This document shows, piece by piece, positions 1-11,486 of a stretch of DNA of 64,000 nucleotides (the first letter of the stretch is position 1; the number at the start of each line of letters is the position of its first letter). The notes beneath the pieces are model-generated. The model did no database searches. It was not told the DNA's origin and was given only the letters and a program-made list of their open reading frames with translations. The stretch covers positions 103,084 through 167,083 of the forward strand of contig JAVBJL010000009.1 of NCBI GenBank assembly GCA_030827005.1, written 5' to 3'. The translations under genes were made by a program, and so were the position numbers. The DNA comes from Wigglesworthia glossinidia (GTDB lineage Bacteria; Pseudomonadota; Gammaproteobacteria; Enterobacterales; Enterobacteriaceae).

Positions 1-645
1 GGAATTATGAAATAAATAAAAAATTTCTGGAAAAATTTTGCTTAATGCTCCGCATTTTAAAAGCACTTTAAAATAAACTTGAGGATTATAAGATGATAAA
101 GCTTTTTGTGTTTCTAACCAAATTCTTTCTGATGGTAAATCTGATAATTCATTAACCATTTCAGACATTTTTTTTAATGTATCTGATGCAATAAAAAAAT
201 TTAGATGTGCTAAATATGCTGCGAATCTAGCTACCCTAAGTACTCTTAAGGGATCATCTTGAAAAGAATTAGATATATGTTTTAAACAACGTAAATTTAA
301 ATCATTTAATCCACCATATGGATCAATAAAATTTCCTTGATCATCTTTAGCAATCGCATTAATAGTAAGATCTCGTCTTTTTAAATCTTCTTCTAAGGTA
401 ATTTTTTCAGATGTTTTAAAACAAAATCCTGTATGACCAAATCCGTTTTTATATTCTGTTCTAGCTAAAGCATATTCTTCACGATTTTTAGGATGTAAAA
501 AAACTGGAAAAGATTTTCCGACTGGTAAAAATCCTAAATTGATCATTTCTTGTGGATTGGATCCTACAACTACCCAATCTCTCTCTTTAACTGGCATATT
601 TAACAGGCTATCGCGTACCGCTCCGCCTACTAAGTATTTTTTCAT
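1..645 (-). CDS. cca: CCA tRNA nucleotidyltransferase, N-terminal part (runs off the left edge; not in the ORF track)
   Basis: Reverse-strand ATG at 645 opens [35 protein letters not shown]..., with the nucleotidyltransferase GGAVRD and [10 protein letters not shown] motifs; open to the window edge. Confidence 0.95.
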   Translation of the reverse strand, partial: MKKYLVGGAVRDSLLNMPVKERDWVVVGSNPQEMINLGFLPVGKSFPVFLHPKNREEYALARTEYKNGFGHTGFCFKTSEKITLEEDLKRRDLTINAIAKDDQGNFIDPYGGLNDLNLRCLKHISNSFQDDPLRVLRVARFAAYLAHLNFFIASDTLKKMSEMVNELSDLPSERIWLETQKALSSYNPQVYFKVLLKCGALSKIFPEIFYLFHNS

Positions 646-1147
646 GCTTTAAATGAATTTATTAATTTTTTATATAAAAATTAAATCTTTTAGTTTTTAT
701 TTGATATCTATTTTTTTAATTCTTTATTGTAAATTAAAAACGAATAATTTTAATCAACATTAGTATACAAAAATATATTTAAATTTTTAATAAATTTTTT
801 ATATTTTAATATGATAAAGGATTTAATTATATACTGTAAATAGATATAACGTATCAACTTAACGAAATTTTAAATGAATAATTTATATTTCATAAATAAA
901 ATTTTATTGTTAAGACTTAATTCAATTATTAATTTAATTTGAGTATATTTAAATAATTTAATATATTCAATTTTATTGAAAATTAATTAATTTCAATGTA
1001 TATTCTTTTACCATAAAAATAATAGTTTTAATATTTTATATTAATATCAAACAAATAAAAAAAATACTTATTTAAATTTTATTAAAAACAAATTTTAAAT
1101 ATACACTTGGTATAATTAAATCAAATATTTCGATGGAGTGACATATA

Positions 1148-1792
1148 ATGAATAAAAATTTTTTACATAATAAATTTGGATCTTCAAGGCAAAGAGTTGA
1201 AAATGCTTTAAGTGCATTGAAAAATGGACAAGGAGTATTAGTTTTAGATGATGAAAATAGAGAAAATGAAGGAGATATGATTTTTGCCGCAGAAAATATG
1301 ACTATATCGCAAATGGCATTAGCAATTCGATTTGGAAGTGGTATTATATGTATATGTTTAACTAAAGAAAAATGTCGCAAACTTAATTTGCCAATGATGG
1401 TACAAAAAAACAATAGTAAATATCAAACTGCATTTACAGTAAGCATTGAATCAGCATCTGGTATCACTACTGGAGTATCAGCTTATGATAGATTAAAAAC
1501 TATTAAAACTGCTATTCGGGATAATGCCAAACCCGAAGATTTACATCGTCCAGGACATGTGTTTCCTTTACGAGCAAAATCCGGAGGAGTTTTATGTCGT
1601 GCCGGACATACTGAAGCCGCTATAGACTTGACAAAATTAGCTGGATTAAATCCATCAGGTGTTATATGCGAAGTGATGAATGATGATGGATCTATGGCGA
1701 AGATGCCGGAAATATTACATTTTTCTTATAAAACTAATATGCCAGTATTGATTATAAAAGATATTATTTCGTATCGTCTTTCACTAAAATAA
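1148..1792 (+). CDS. ribB: 3,4-dihydroxy-2-butanone 4-phosphate synthase
   Basis: 214 aa; [16 protein letters not shown] and [14 protein letters not shown] motifs of RibB. Confidence 0.97.
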   Translation: MNKNFLHNKFGSSRQRVENALSALKNGQGVLVLDDENRENEGDMIFAAENMTISQMALAIRFGSGIICICLTKEKCRKLNLPMMVQKNNSKYQTAFTVSIESASGITTGVSAYDRLKTIKTAIRDNAKPEDLHRPGHVFPLRAKSGGVLCRAGHTEAAIDLTKLAGLNPSGVICEVMNDDGSMAKMPEILHFSYKTNMPVLIIKDIISYRLSLK

Positions 1793-1916
1793 AAAAATTA
1801 TTTTTTCTGATCAATTTGCAATTAATTAAAACTTAATGTTTTGAATCTTATTAGTATTTATTTTAAATAATTTAATAAACTAAAATGTTCAAAATATTTA
1901 TTAATCTATAATAGTA

Positions 1917-2945
1917 TTATTTATTTTTTATTTTTAAAAAATTGTATAAATTTGTTAAAAAATAACACGTATCATCCCATCCAATACATGGATCTGTAAT
2001 TGATACGCCATATTTAATTTTTTTTCTTGGGATCATCCATTGTTGATTTCCAGAGTAGATGTTACTTTCCAGCATTAATCCAATAATTAATTGATGATTA
2101 TCTGATAAGTATCTTAAAATAGATTCTGCCACATGAATTTGATTTTTATCATTTTTATCAGAATTACTATGATTGCAATCAATCATAATTGCTGCAGGAA
2201 TATCAAGAATATTCATTTTTTTTTTACAATCATAAATATTTTGCTGAAAGTAATTTGGAAAATTACCTCCTCTTAAAATAATATGACTATCTATATTTCC
2301 TGAGCTAGTTATAGTACAAATCTTCCCATTCTGATTAATACCTAAAAATTTATGGGTTGAAGCGGCACTTAACATAGCATTAAATGCATTATTTATATTA
2401 CCATCTAAACTATTTTTGAAACCTACTGGATTTGATAAATTAGAAGCAATTTCTCTATGTATTTGAGAACTAACAGTGCGTGCACCAATTGAAGACCAGC
2501 TAATAAGATCATTAAAATAATAAGAAAATAAAGGATTTAATATTTCTATGGCTATAGGTTGTTGTATTTTGATTAATTTAAGGAATAAATTACGTACATT
2601 TCTTAATCCTAGTTCGATATTATATAGTCCATTTAAATTCGGATCGTAAATATATCCTTTCCAACTTAATGAAGTACGTGGTTTTTCATAGTAAACTCGC
2701 ATAACAATATATAAGTGATTAATAAATTTTATTGATAATTCATATAATCTAGTTGCATAATCTATTGTAGAATTTAAGTCATGAATTGAGCACGGACCGC
2801 ATATTATTAATAATCTTGAATCTTTATTATGTATAATATTAGAAATAATTTTTCTGGATTGATAAATAAATTTTTTTTCTTGAATCCCAACAGGATATTG
2901 TTTTTTTAGATTTTTAGGACTAATGAATAATTTTTTATTTTGCAT
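1917..2945 (-). CDS. aroF: 3-deoxy-7-phosphoheptulonate (DAHP) synthase, AroF-like
   Basis: 342 aa; CGPCSIHD, VMRVYYEKPRT, GARTVSSQIHRE, HIILRGG, YGVSITDPCIGWDD. N-terminus and GINQ/ESNI segments look closer to AroF than AroG or AroH. Confidence 0.85.
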   Translation of the reverse strand: MQNKKLFISPKNLKKQYPVGIQEKKFIYQSRKIISNIIHNKDSRLLIICGPCSIHDLNSTIDYATRLYELSIKFINHLYIVMRVYYEKPRTSLSWKGYIYDPNLNGLYNIELGLRNVRNLFLKLIKIQQPIAIEILNPLFSYYFNDLISWSSIGARTVSSQIHREIASNLSNPVGFKNSLDGNINNAFNAMLSAASTHKFLGINQNGKICTITSSGNIDSHIILRGGNFPNYFQQNIYDCKKKMNILDIPAAIMIDCNHSNSDKNDKNQIHVAESILRYLSDNHQLIIGLMLESNIYSGNQQWMIPRKKIKYGVSITDPCIGWDDTCYFLTNLYNFLKIKNK

Positions 2946-3218
2946 ATTATTAGCAATATATTTATAAGTTAATTATAGTATAAACATAATTATATTATAT
3001 AAAAATAAAATTTTTGAAATTCAATTTTATTGGATTAATATATCAAATATATGATTTTCCTACAATTTTTATAAAAAATCATTATTTTTACAATGAAATT
3101 TTCGTTAATATTAAATTTATTATTTATTTCATAATGTTTAATATTTAGACTATATTCAAATAAAGTTAATATTTAAATATTTTCATTTAAAATTAATTTT
3201 TCAATTTTGGAAATTTAA

Positions 3219-4226
3219 ATGAATATTAAAAATAGTAAAAAACAAGCATTAGATGCAGCTATGTATCAAATTGAAAAACAATTTGGACAAGGTACCATTA
3301 TGCGATTAGGTGAAGATAGATCTATGGATATAGAAACTATTTCAACAGGATCTTTATCTTTAGATGTTGCACTAGGAGCTGGTGGTTTGCCAATGGGTCG
3401 TATTGTTGAAATTTATGGACCTGAATCATCCGGAAAAACTACATTAACTCTTACTATTATTGCAGAAGCACAAAAAAAAGGTAAAACTTGTGCTTTTATT
3501 GATGCAGAACATGCGTTAGATCCAAATTATGCAAAATTATTAGGTGTGGATATTGATAATCTTTTATGTTCTCAACCAGATACAGGAGAGCAAGCACTAG
3601 AAATTTGTGATGTTTTAACTAAATCAAATGTAATCAATTTAATTGTAGTAGATTCTGTTGCAGCATTAACTCCAAAAGCTGAAATAGATGGAGAAATAGG
3701 TGATTTACATATAGGTTTAGCAGCTAGAATGATGAGCCAAGCCATGCGTAAACTTGCAAGAAATTTAAAACATGCTAATACTTTATTAATTTTTATTAAT
3801 CAAATTCGTGTTAAAATTGGAACAATTTTTGGCAATCCAGAAGTGACAACAGGTGGAAATGCTCTTAAGTTTTATGCTTCAGTAAGACTAGATATTCGTA
3901 AAATTGGTTCAGTCAAAGATGGAGAATCTATTATAGGTAGTGAAACACGAGTGAAAGTTGTAAAAAATAAAATTGCTGTTCCTTTTAAGCAAGCAGAATT
4001 TCAAATTTTATATGGATTTGGAATTAATACTGCAGGAGAAATATTAAATTTAGGCGTAAAATACAGTATTATTGAAAAATTAGGATCATGGTATAGCTAT
4101 AATGGAATAAAAATCGGTCAAGGAAAAACTAACGTTTATAAATTTTTTAAATCAAATGCAAATATTGCACAAGAAATAAAAAAAAAAATACAACTAGGTA
4201 ACATAAATTTAAACAAAAAAAATTAA
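3219..4226 (+). CDS. recA: RecA recombinase (C-terminal acidic tail absent)
   Basis: [12 protein letters not shown] Walker [36 protein letters not shown]2 region; 335 aa. Confidence 0.97.
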   Translation: MNIKNSKKQALDAAMYQIEKQFGQGTIMRLGEDRSMDIETISTGSLSLDVALGAGGLPMGRIVEIYGPESSGKTTLTLTIIAEAQKKGKTCAFIDAEHALDPNYAKLLGVDIDNLLCSQPDTGEQALEICDVLTKSNVINLIVVDSVAALTPKAEIDGEIGDLHIGLAARMMSQAMRKLARNLKHANTLLIFINQIRVKIGTIFGNPEVTTGGNALKFYASVRLDIRKIGSVKDGESIIGSETRVKVVKNKIAVPFKQAEFQILYGFGINTAGEILNLGVKYSIIEKLGSWYSYNGIKIGQGKTNVYKFFKSNANIAQEIKKKIQLGNINLNKKN

Positions 4227-4341
4227 GTTTATAATTTAATTACATACCAAATTTTATGTTTATCAACTAAAACTATAAGATAGCTATAAATATATTTTCA
4301 AAATATAAAATATATTAAAAAATTTTTAACAATATATAAAA

Positions 4342-6957
4342 ATGAAACATACTTTTGAAATTAGAAAAACATTTTTAGATTTTTTTTCCAAAAAAAATCA
4401 TAAAATTCTTAGTGGTAGCAGTTTAGTTGCGCAAAATGATAAAACTGTATTATTTACTAATTCAGGAATGCATCAATTTAAAAACGTGTTTCTTGGATTA
4501 GAAGAAATACAATATCCATGTGTTGCTACTGCACAACGTTGTATACGTGCAGGAGGGAAGCATAACGATTTCAACATGGTCGGAAAAACTAAAATACATC
4601 ATACATTTTTTGAAATGCTAGGTAATTTTAGTTTTGGAGCATATTTCAAAGTAGAAGCTATTCAATTTGCATGGGAATTACTGACCGGTAAAGAATGGTT
4701 TGATCTTCCAAAAGAAAGGTTACTAGTAACAGTATATTATAAAGATCAAACAACTTATGATATTTGGACAAATAAAACAACTATTAATCCTAAAAACGTT
4801 ATTTTCATTAAAGACAAGCAAAATACACCGTACCATTCAGATAATTTTTGGACTATGGGAAATTATGGACCCTGCGGTCCATGTTCAGAAGTATTTTATT
4901 GTTTTAGTAATCCTGCCAGGATAAATGATTTGTTTTTAAAAGACCAATGTATTGAAATTTGGAATTTAGTTTTTATGCAATTTAATTTAGAATCCACAGG
5001 AAAATTATTACCTTTACCTAAATTATCTATTGATACCGGCATGGGATTAGAACGTATAGCATCTGTGTTACAAAAAGTTAATTCTAATTACGAAATAGAC
5101 ATATTTAAATTTCTTATACAAGAAATATCTAAAGTGATTAAAATTAATGATATTGATTTAACATCACATAAAATTATTTCAGATCATATTCGTGCTGCTG
5201 TTTTTTTAATTTATGACGATGTTATTCCTTCTAATTCTGGCAGAGGATATGTTTTAAGAAGAATTATACGTCGTGCAATTTTGCGTGGAAACATTGATTT
5301 AAATGAAAATTGTTTTTTTTATAAATTAGTTGATCCGGTCGTTCAAATAATGTCGTATATTGATGTTCAATTATATAATAGACAAGATTATATAAAAAAA
5401 ATTATCAAAACGGAAGAGGAACTATTTTTAAATTCTATAAAAAAGGGAATACAATTTTTTAATAAAAAACTTATTAAAATTCGAAATAATATTTTATCCG
5501 GAGATGTTATTTTTAAGTTACACGATACCTACGGATTTCCTGTAGATTTAACACGTAAAATTTGTAATAAAAAAAATATTAATTTTGATCAATCTGGATT
5601 TGATATTGCTATGAAAATGCAAAAACATCAATCATATCAAAATAGTTATTTTAAAAATTTTTCACATTATATAGTAAATAAGAATTCGACTATTTTTTGC
5701 GGGTTTAATAATTTTAAATGCATAGCAAAAATAACTGCAATATATCATGATAAAATATCAACGGAACAAATAAAAAAAAATCAAGAAGCTTTAATTATTT
5801 TAAATACCACCACTTTTTATGGCGAATCTGGAGGTCAAATCGGGGATTCCGGTGTAATTAAATCAAATGATGGGATTTTTCATGTGAAAGATACAAAAAA
5901 ATATGGCGATACAATAATACATATTGGAACAATGATAGATGGAAAATTTAATATTGGAAATACAGTATCTGTGTCAATTGATCGAAAAAAAAGAAAACGT
6001 ATAACTCTAAATCATTCTGCAATACATTTATTACATGCGACATTACATCAAATTTTAGGCTCTAACGCTATTCAAAAAGGCTCTTTAGTACATGAAAAGT
6101 ATTTAAGTTTGGATTTTTCTTATTTTGATAAAATCAGTATAGATACAATTAATACTATAGAGCATACAGTCAATATGCAAATTCGTAATAATTTAAAAAT
6201 TGTCACAGATTATATGTCACTAAACAATGCATTAAATATTGGAGCAATTGCTTTATTTAAAGAAAAATATCATTCTGAAGTTCGTGTGTTAAAAATAGGT
6301 AATTTTTCCGTAGAATTATGTGGCGGTACGCATGTTAAACAAACTGGTGAAATTGGTTGTTTTACGATTATTTCTGAAAAAAAAATTGCTGCAGAAATAC
6401 ATCGTATTAAAGCAGTAACTGGTAAATCTGCTATAAAATTTTTACACAATCAACGTAGTATTTTAAATAAAATAAATTATTTAATGCATAGCAGCACATC
6501 TAATGTATTTGAAAAAATACAACAAATGAAAGAAGATTTAAAATCTTCAAGAAAAATAATATCTGATTCAAATAATATAAAAATCAAAAATTTGATACAA
6601 ATCATTTATAAAAATGCCAAGTTTATTAAAAATAAAAAAATTATTATTGACCATATATGTGATTTGATTGATAAAAAGATGCTACGTTTAATTTTAAATA
6701 AATTGAAAGAAAAATTAAACAACAGTATTATTATTTTAGCTGCGATAAATAATAATCAAATACATGTAGTAGTAAGTGTTGCAAAAGAAATTTGTGATAA
6801 TATACAAGCAAATAATATTATTATTTACTTTAAAAAATTTCATCCTTTAAAAGGCGGTGGAAACGTACATTTTGCTGAAGCAGTGGGATCCATGGATCTA
6901 AAAAGCTTAAAATCTATATTTAAAAAAATATTTGTGATATTATCTAAAAAAATTTAA
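4342..6957 (+). CDS. alaS: Alanyl-tRNA synthetase
   Basis: 871 aa full-length; FTNSGMHQFKNVFLG, CVATAQRCIRAGGKHNDFNMVG, VELCGGTHVKQTGEIG. Confidence 0.98.
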   Translation: MKHTFEIRKTFLDFFSKKNHKILSGSSLVAQNDKTVLFTNSGMHQFKNVFLGLEEIQYPCVATAQRCIRAGGKHNDFNMVGKTKIHHTFFEMLGNFSFGAYFKVEAIQFAWELLTGKEWFDLPKERLLVTVYYKDQTTYDIWTNKTTINPKNVIFIKDKQNTPYHSDNFWTMGNYGPCGPCSEVFYCFSNPARINDLFLKDQCIEIWNLVFMQFNLESTGKLLPLPKLSIDTGMGLERIASVLQKVNSNYEIDIFKFLIQEISKVIKINDIDLTSHKIISDHIRAAVFLIYDDVIPSNSGRGYVLRRIIRRAILRGNIDLNENCFFYKLVDPVVQIMSYIDVQLYNRQDYIKKIIKTEEELFLNSIKKGIQFFNKKLIKIRNNILSGDVIFKLHDTYGFPVDLTRKICNKKNINFDQSGFDIAMKMQKHQSYQNSYFKNFSHYIVNKNSTIFCGFNNFKCIAKITAIYHDKISTEQIKKNQEALIILNTTTFYGESGGQIGDSGVIKSNDGIFHVKDTKKYGDTIIHIGTMIDGKFNIGNTVSVSIDRKKRKRITLNHSAIHLLHATLHQILGSNAIQKGSLVHEKYLSLDFSYFDKISIDTINTIEHTVNMQIRNNLKIVTDYMSLNNALNIGAIALFKEKYHSEVRVLKIGNFSVELCGGTHVKQTGEIGCFTIISEKKIAAEIHRIKAVTGKSAIKFLHNQRSILNKINYLMHSSTSNVFEKIQQMKEDLKSSRKIISDSNNIKIKNLIQIIYKNAKFIKNKKIIIDHICDLIDKKMLRLILNKLKEKLNNSIIILAAINNNQIHVVVSVAKEICDNIQANNIIIYFKKFHPLKGGGNVHFAEAVGSMDLKSLKSIFKKIFVILSKKI

Positions 6958-6975
6958 TTCAATATCATCATATAT

Positions 6976-7061
6976 GGTGAGATGGCCGAGAGGCTGAAGG
7001 CGCTCCTCTGCTAAGGGAGTATATAGAGAATATATCGAGGGTTCGAATCCCTCTCTCACCG
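6976..7061 (+). tRNA. tRNA-Ser (anticodon GCT)
   Basis: GGTGAGA/TCTCACC acceptor stem, long variable arm, CTGCTAA anticodon loop, GGTTCGAATCC T arm, G73. No encoded CCA. Confidence 0.96.
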
Positions 7062-7069
7062 AATCTTTT

Positions 7070-7144
7070 GCATCCGTAGCTCAGTCTGGATAGAGCACTC
7101 GGCTACGAACCGAGAGGTCAGGGGTTCAAATCCTCTCGGATGCA
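7070..7144 (+). tRNA. tRNA-Arg (anticodon ACG)
   Basis: GCATCCG/CGGATGC acceptor stem, CTACGAA anticodon loop, GGTTCAAATCC T arm. No encoded CCA. Confidence 0.96.
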
Positions 7145-7411
7145 GTGTAAGTCAATATAATTTCAATTTTTACAAAACATATATGAAAAAATCATAATAA
7201 ATAATGATTTAGAATAAAGGCTATTAAAAATAAATCAAATAAAACTAAATAGTTTTTATTACACTATATTTAATAAAAAATATTTATAATTTAACTTAAT
7301 AAAACTATTTTATATATTAATTAACAATTAATTTATCAAATATTAATATTGTATATGTAAATTAGTAATATTATATATTACTAGTTTTTTAAATTTTCAA
7401 GAGATATAATT

Positions 7412-7888
7412 ATGAATCATATTCCAATGACTTTAAATGGAGCAAAAAAACTACGTGAAGAATTAAAATATTTAAAACAAGTACGACGTCCAGAAATAAT
7501 AAAAGATATTGCAGAAGCTAGACAATATGGAGATTTAAAAGAAAATGCAGAATATCATTCCGCTAAAGAACAGCAATATTTTTGTGAAGGTAGAATTCAG
7601 GAAATTGAATCTAAATTAGTTAATTCTAATATAATTGATATTAAAAAAATTCCAGTAAAAGATCGCGTAATTTTTGGAGTAACTATCATTATAAAAAACC
7701 TAGATACTTCTGAAAAAAAAGAATATCAGATCGTCGGAGACGACGAAGCAGATTTTAAATCCAACCTAATTTCTATTAGTTCCCCTTTAGCACGTGGTTT
7801 AATTGGAAAAAAAAAATTAGATATCGTTGATATCTATACCCCGAGAGGAATAACAACATATAAAATATTAGATATAAAATATTTATAA
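7412..7888 (+). CDS. greA: Transcription elongation factor GreA
   Basis: 158 aa; [23 protein letters not shown] motif. Confidence 0.97.
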   Translation: MNHIPMTLNGAKKLREELKYLKQVRRPEIIKDIAEARQYGDLKENAEYHSAKEQQYFCEGRIQEIESKLVNSNIIDIKKIPVKDRVIFGVTIIIKNLDTSEKKEYQIVGDDEADFKSNLISISSPLARGLIGKKKLDIVDIYTPRGITTYKILDIKYL

Positions 7889-7995
7889 GTTAGCCTTTTA
7901 ATTATTTTATGATAATGATACCATTACAAAACTATTTTATCAAAATAAAATAAATTTTTAATTAAATTGGAATAATTTAGTTTTTTAAATAGGAA

Positions 7996-8616
7996 ATGAG
8001 TATGCACTATGCGCATTCTAATACTTGGCTGTCAAAACATGTCTCGGATCAATTTGTAAAAAAATCTAAACGTTTTGGATATAGATCTCGCGCTTGGTTT
8101 AAATTAAACGAAATACAAAAAATAAATAATGTTATTTCTCCAGGAATGACTGTACTGGATCTTGGATCTTCGCCTGGAGGATGGTCTCAATATGCATCTA
8201 AACAAGTGAAAAAACAAGGTCACGTGATATCCTGCGATATTCAACCCATGCATGCAATACCAAAAGTATCTTTTATTTTAGGAGATGTATTTAAAAAAAA
8301 TATACTAAATAATATTTTTAAAAAAATAAAAAATAAAATAGATGTGATTTTATGCGATATTGCTCCCAATATTACTGGAATCACAGAAATAGATCATCCA
8401 AAATGCATCAATATGAATTATAAAATATTAAATTTATACAGATCTATATTATTAAAAAACGGCATATTTGTTATTAAAAGTTTTCATGGTTCAGACTTGA
8501 TTACTTTCTATACAGAAATAAAGCAATTATTCAATAAAATAAAAATTTTTAAACCGAATGCTTCTCGAGCGCATTCCAAAGAGATATATATTATCGCAAT
8601 TGGTTATAAAAAGTAA
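7996..8616 (+). CDS. rlmE: 23S rRNA (uridine-2'-O)-methyltransferase RlmE (FtsJ/RrmJ)
   Basis: 206 aa; SRAWFKLNEIQ, VLDLGSSPGGWSQYA; adjacent to ftsH as in E. coli. Confidence 0.96.
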   Translation: MSMHYAHSNTWLSKHVSDQFVKKSKRFGYRSRAWFKLNEIQKINNVISPGMTVLDLGSSPGGWSQYASKQVKKQGHVISCDIQPMHAIPKVSFILGDVFKKNILNNIFKKIKNKIDVILCDIAPNITGITEIDHPKCINMNYKILNLYRSILLKNGIFVIKSFHGSDLITFYTEIKQLFNKIKIFKPNASRAHSKEIYIIAIGYKK

Positions 8617-8669
8617 ATTTTTATTAATTATTACTAATAAATTTTTAAAATGAAAATGAGGTTACTGTC

Positions 8670-10589
8670 TTGAGCGACATGGCTAAAAACCTAATTCTTT
8701 GGCTAATTATCGCAGTTGTTCTAATGTCTGTTTTTCAAAGTTTCGGGCCAAGTGATTCTAATAAAAGAAAAGTAGATTATTCTACTTTTATGTCAGAATT
8801 AAACCAAGAACAAATTAAAGAAACTCGTATTAATGGTAGAGAGGTTATTGTTTTTAAAAAAGATGGTAGCAAATATACCACTTATATTCCAATTAACGAT
8901 CCAAAACTGCTAGATATTCTTTTGTCAAAGAATGTCAAAATAATTGGTGAACCACCAGAAGAACCAAGCCTATTAACTTCTATCTTTATTTCTTGGTTTC
9001 CAATGCTATTATTAATTGGGGTGTGGATATTTTTCATGCGGCAAATGCAAGGAGGAGGTGGAAAAGGAGCGATGTCTTTTGGTAAAAGTAAAGCACGCAT
9101 GTTAACAGAAGATCAAATTAAAACAACATTTTTAGACGTCGCAGGTTGTGATGAGGCAAAAGAAGAAGTCAGCGAATTAGTAGATTATTTAAAAGAACCT
9201 AGTCGATTTCAAAAACTAGGCGGAAAAATTCCCAAAGGTATACTCATGGTAGGACCACCCGGAACAGGAAAAACACTTTTAGCAAAAGCCATTGCAGGAG
9301 AAGCAAAAGTTCCATTTTTTACAATTTCAGGATCAGATTTCGTAGAAATGTTTGTAGGAGTCGGTGCTTCTAGAGTGAGAGATATGTTTGAACAAGCCAA
9401 AAAGACTGCACCATGTATTATATTCATCGATGAAATTGACGCAGTAGGACGTCAAAGAGGAGCTGGATTAGGAGGAGGACATGATGAAAGAGAGCAAACA
9501 TTAAATCAAATGTTAGTTGAAATGGATGGCTTTGAAGGAAATGAAAGCATTATTGTCATTGCTGCTACTAATAGACCAGATGTTTTAGATCCTGCGTTAT
9601 TAAGACCAGGAAGATTCGATAGACAAGTGATAGTTGGTTTACCCGATGTACGTGGAAGAGAGCAAATACTTAAAGTTCATATGAAACAAGTACCTCTATC
9701 TTCTGATATAGATTCTGCGGTAATCGCACGTGGAACTCCTGGATTTTCTGGAGCAGATTTGGCAAATTTAGTAAATGAAGCGGCATTATTCGCAGCAAGA
9801 AAAAATAATATAAATGTATCTATGATAGAATTTGAAAAAGCAAAAGATAAAATTATGATGGGGGCTGAAAGACGTTCAATGGTTATGACAGAAACACAAA
9901 AAGAAGCCACTGCCTATCATGAAGCAGGACATGCAATCGTAGGTCGTTTGGTTCCAGCACATGATCCAGTTCATAAAGTTACAATTATTCCTCGAGGACG
10001 CGCTTTAGGTATTACTTTTTTTCTACCTAAAGGAGACATTATTAGTACAAGTCGACAAAAATTAGAAAGTCAGATTTCTACTTTGTATGGAGGTAGATTA
10101 GCAGAAGAAATTATTTATGGAATTTCTGAAGTATCTACTGGAGCTTCTAATGATATTAAAATAGCCACATCAATTGCACGTAATATGATAACCCAATGGG
10201 GATTTTCCAATAAACTTGGTCCCTTATTATATTCAGAAGAAGAAGAAGAAATATTTTTAGGTCGTTCAGTTTCAAAATCTCGTCATATTTCAGATAAAAC
10301 AGCATGTATTATCGATCAAGAAGTACGCTCTTTAATTGAAAAAAATTACTTGAGAGCTCGAAAATTAATTTTAGAAAATATTGATATATTACATGCAATG
10401 AAAGATGCATTAATGCAATATGAAACAATCCATGACTATCAGATCGATGATTTAATGGATAGAAAACCAGTTCGACCTCCATCAGATTGGATTGATCCAA
10501 AAACAAAAATTAATAGCACAACAGAAAAATTAGAAAATCAAAATAAATCAAATATTATTAATAAAAATATTTTTAACCAAATTCAATAA
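8670..10589 (+). CDS. ftsH: ATP-dependent zinc metalloprotease FtsH
   Basis: [13 protein letters not shown] Walker A, second-region-of-homology arginines, HEAGH zinc site; likely starts at TTG 8670 or the internal [11 protein letters not shown]. Confidence 0.98.
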   Translation: MSDMAKNLILWLIIAVVLMSVFQSFGPSDSNKRKVDYSTFMSELNQEQIKETRINGREVIVFKKDGSKYTTYIPINDPKLLDILLSKNVKIIGEPPEEPSLLTSIFISWFPMLLLIGVWIFFMRQMQGGGGKGAMSFGKSKARMLTEDQIKTTFLDVAGCDEAKEEVSELVDYLKEPSRFQKLGGKIPKGILMVGPPGTGKTLLAKAIAGEAKVPFFTISGSDFVEMFVGVGASRVRDMFEQAKKTAPCIIFIDEIDAVGRQRGAGLGGGHDEREQTLNQMLVEMDGFEGNESIIVIAATNRPDVLDPALLRPGRFDRQVIVGLPDVRGREQILKVHMKQVPLSSDIDSAVIARGTPGFSGADLANLVNEAALFAARKNNINVSMIEFEKAKDKIMMGAERRSMVMTETQKEATAYHEAGHAIVGRLVPAHDPVHKVTIIPRGRALGITFFLPKGDIISTSRQKLESQISTLYGGRLAEEIIYGISEVSTGASNDIKIATSIARNMITQWGFSNKLGPLLYSEEEEEIFLGRSVSKSRHISDKTACIIDQEVRSLIEKNYLRARKLILENIDILHAMKDALMQYETIHDYQIDDLMDRKPVRPPSDWIDPKTKINSTTEKLENQNKSNIINKNIFNQIQ

Positions 10590-10643
10590 GATAAATGTTA
10601 ATTATTAAAATTTATTTATAATAATATAATTTAAACTCAGTCT

Positions 10644-11486
10644 ATGTTCGATAAATTAAAAAAAAATATATCATCAAAACTAAATATTATGGGAATTTTA
10701 AATGTCACTCCAGATTCATTTTCTGATGGCGGAAAATTTACTAACATAAATAATGCAATAAATCATGTACGTTTTATGATACGTTCTGGAGTAGACATAA
10801 TTGATGTGGGGGGAGAATCTAGTCGTCCAGGAGCAAAAAGAGTCGGTGAATCCGAAGAGGCAGAACGAGTCATTCCGATTGTAGAAAAAATTTTGAAACA
10901 ATTCGATATAGCTGTCTCTGTTAATACATCGCACTTATCTATTATGAAAGAATGTATCACACTTGGAGTGCATATGATAAATGATATTCGATCATTTACA
11001 GAATGTCACTCACTAAATTCTATCATTCACAGCAATGTTATGCTGTGCTTAATGCACATGCAAGGTAATCCAGAATATATGCAACAATCTCCAAAATATA
11101 AATGTATTATTTCAGAAATAGAAGAATTCTTTACAAAAAGAATCTCTTTTCTTACATTAAAAGGGATAAATAAAGATCGCATTATTATTGATCCAGGTTT
11201 TGGATTTGGAAAAAAAACACAACATAATTATAGTCTTTTGGCAAATTTAAAGTATTTTTTAAAATTTGAAACTCCTATTCTTGTAGGTTTTTCAAGGAAA
11301 ATCATGACAGATATATATAAAAAATACTCTCCAAATCAACGGGTTATCGGTAGTATTGTATGTGCAATTCTTGCATGTATTGAAGGCGCTTCCATTATTA
11401 GAGTGCATGATGTACAAGAAACCGCTGATGCACTTAGCGTCTTAAATACATTTATTTCAGAAAAAATGTTGCATGGTATATCGTAA
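10644..11486 (+). CDS. folP: Dihydropteroate synthase
   Basis: 280 aa; [26 protein letters not shown]. Confidence 0.97.
   Translation: MFDKLKKNISSKLNIMGILNVTPDSFSDGGKFTNINNAINHVRFMIRSGVDIIDVGGESSRPGAKRVGESEEAERVIPIVEKILKQFDIAVSVNTSHLSIMKECITLGVHMINDIRSFTECHSLNSIIHSNVMLCLMHMQGNPEYMQQSPKYKCIISEIEEFFTKRISFLTLKGINKDRIIIDPGFGFGKKTQHNYSLLANLKYFLKFETPILVGFSRKIMTDIYKKYSPNQRVIGSIVCAILACIEGASIIRVHDVQETADALSVLNTFISEKMLHGIS

Noticed and set aside
662-684. TTAATTTTT-TATAT-AAAAATTAA inverted repeat near the cca start
   Set aside because: Perfect but purely A/T; indistinguishable from chance in this composition without a shuffled control.
646-1147. Possible FMN riboswitch upstream of ribB
   Set aside because: The leader is nearly G/C-free and lacks the conserved RFN blocks.
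1072-1413. 113-aa antisense ORF at the 5' end of ribB
   Set aside because: Shadow of ribB and its AT-rich leader.
8882-9910. Antisense ORFs opposite ftsH (8882-9100, 9209-9427, 9677-9910)
   Set aside because: Overlap a strongly conserved sense gene, no start-site context and no family resemblance.
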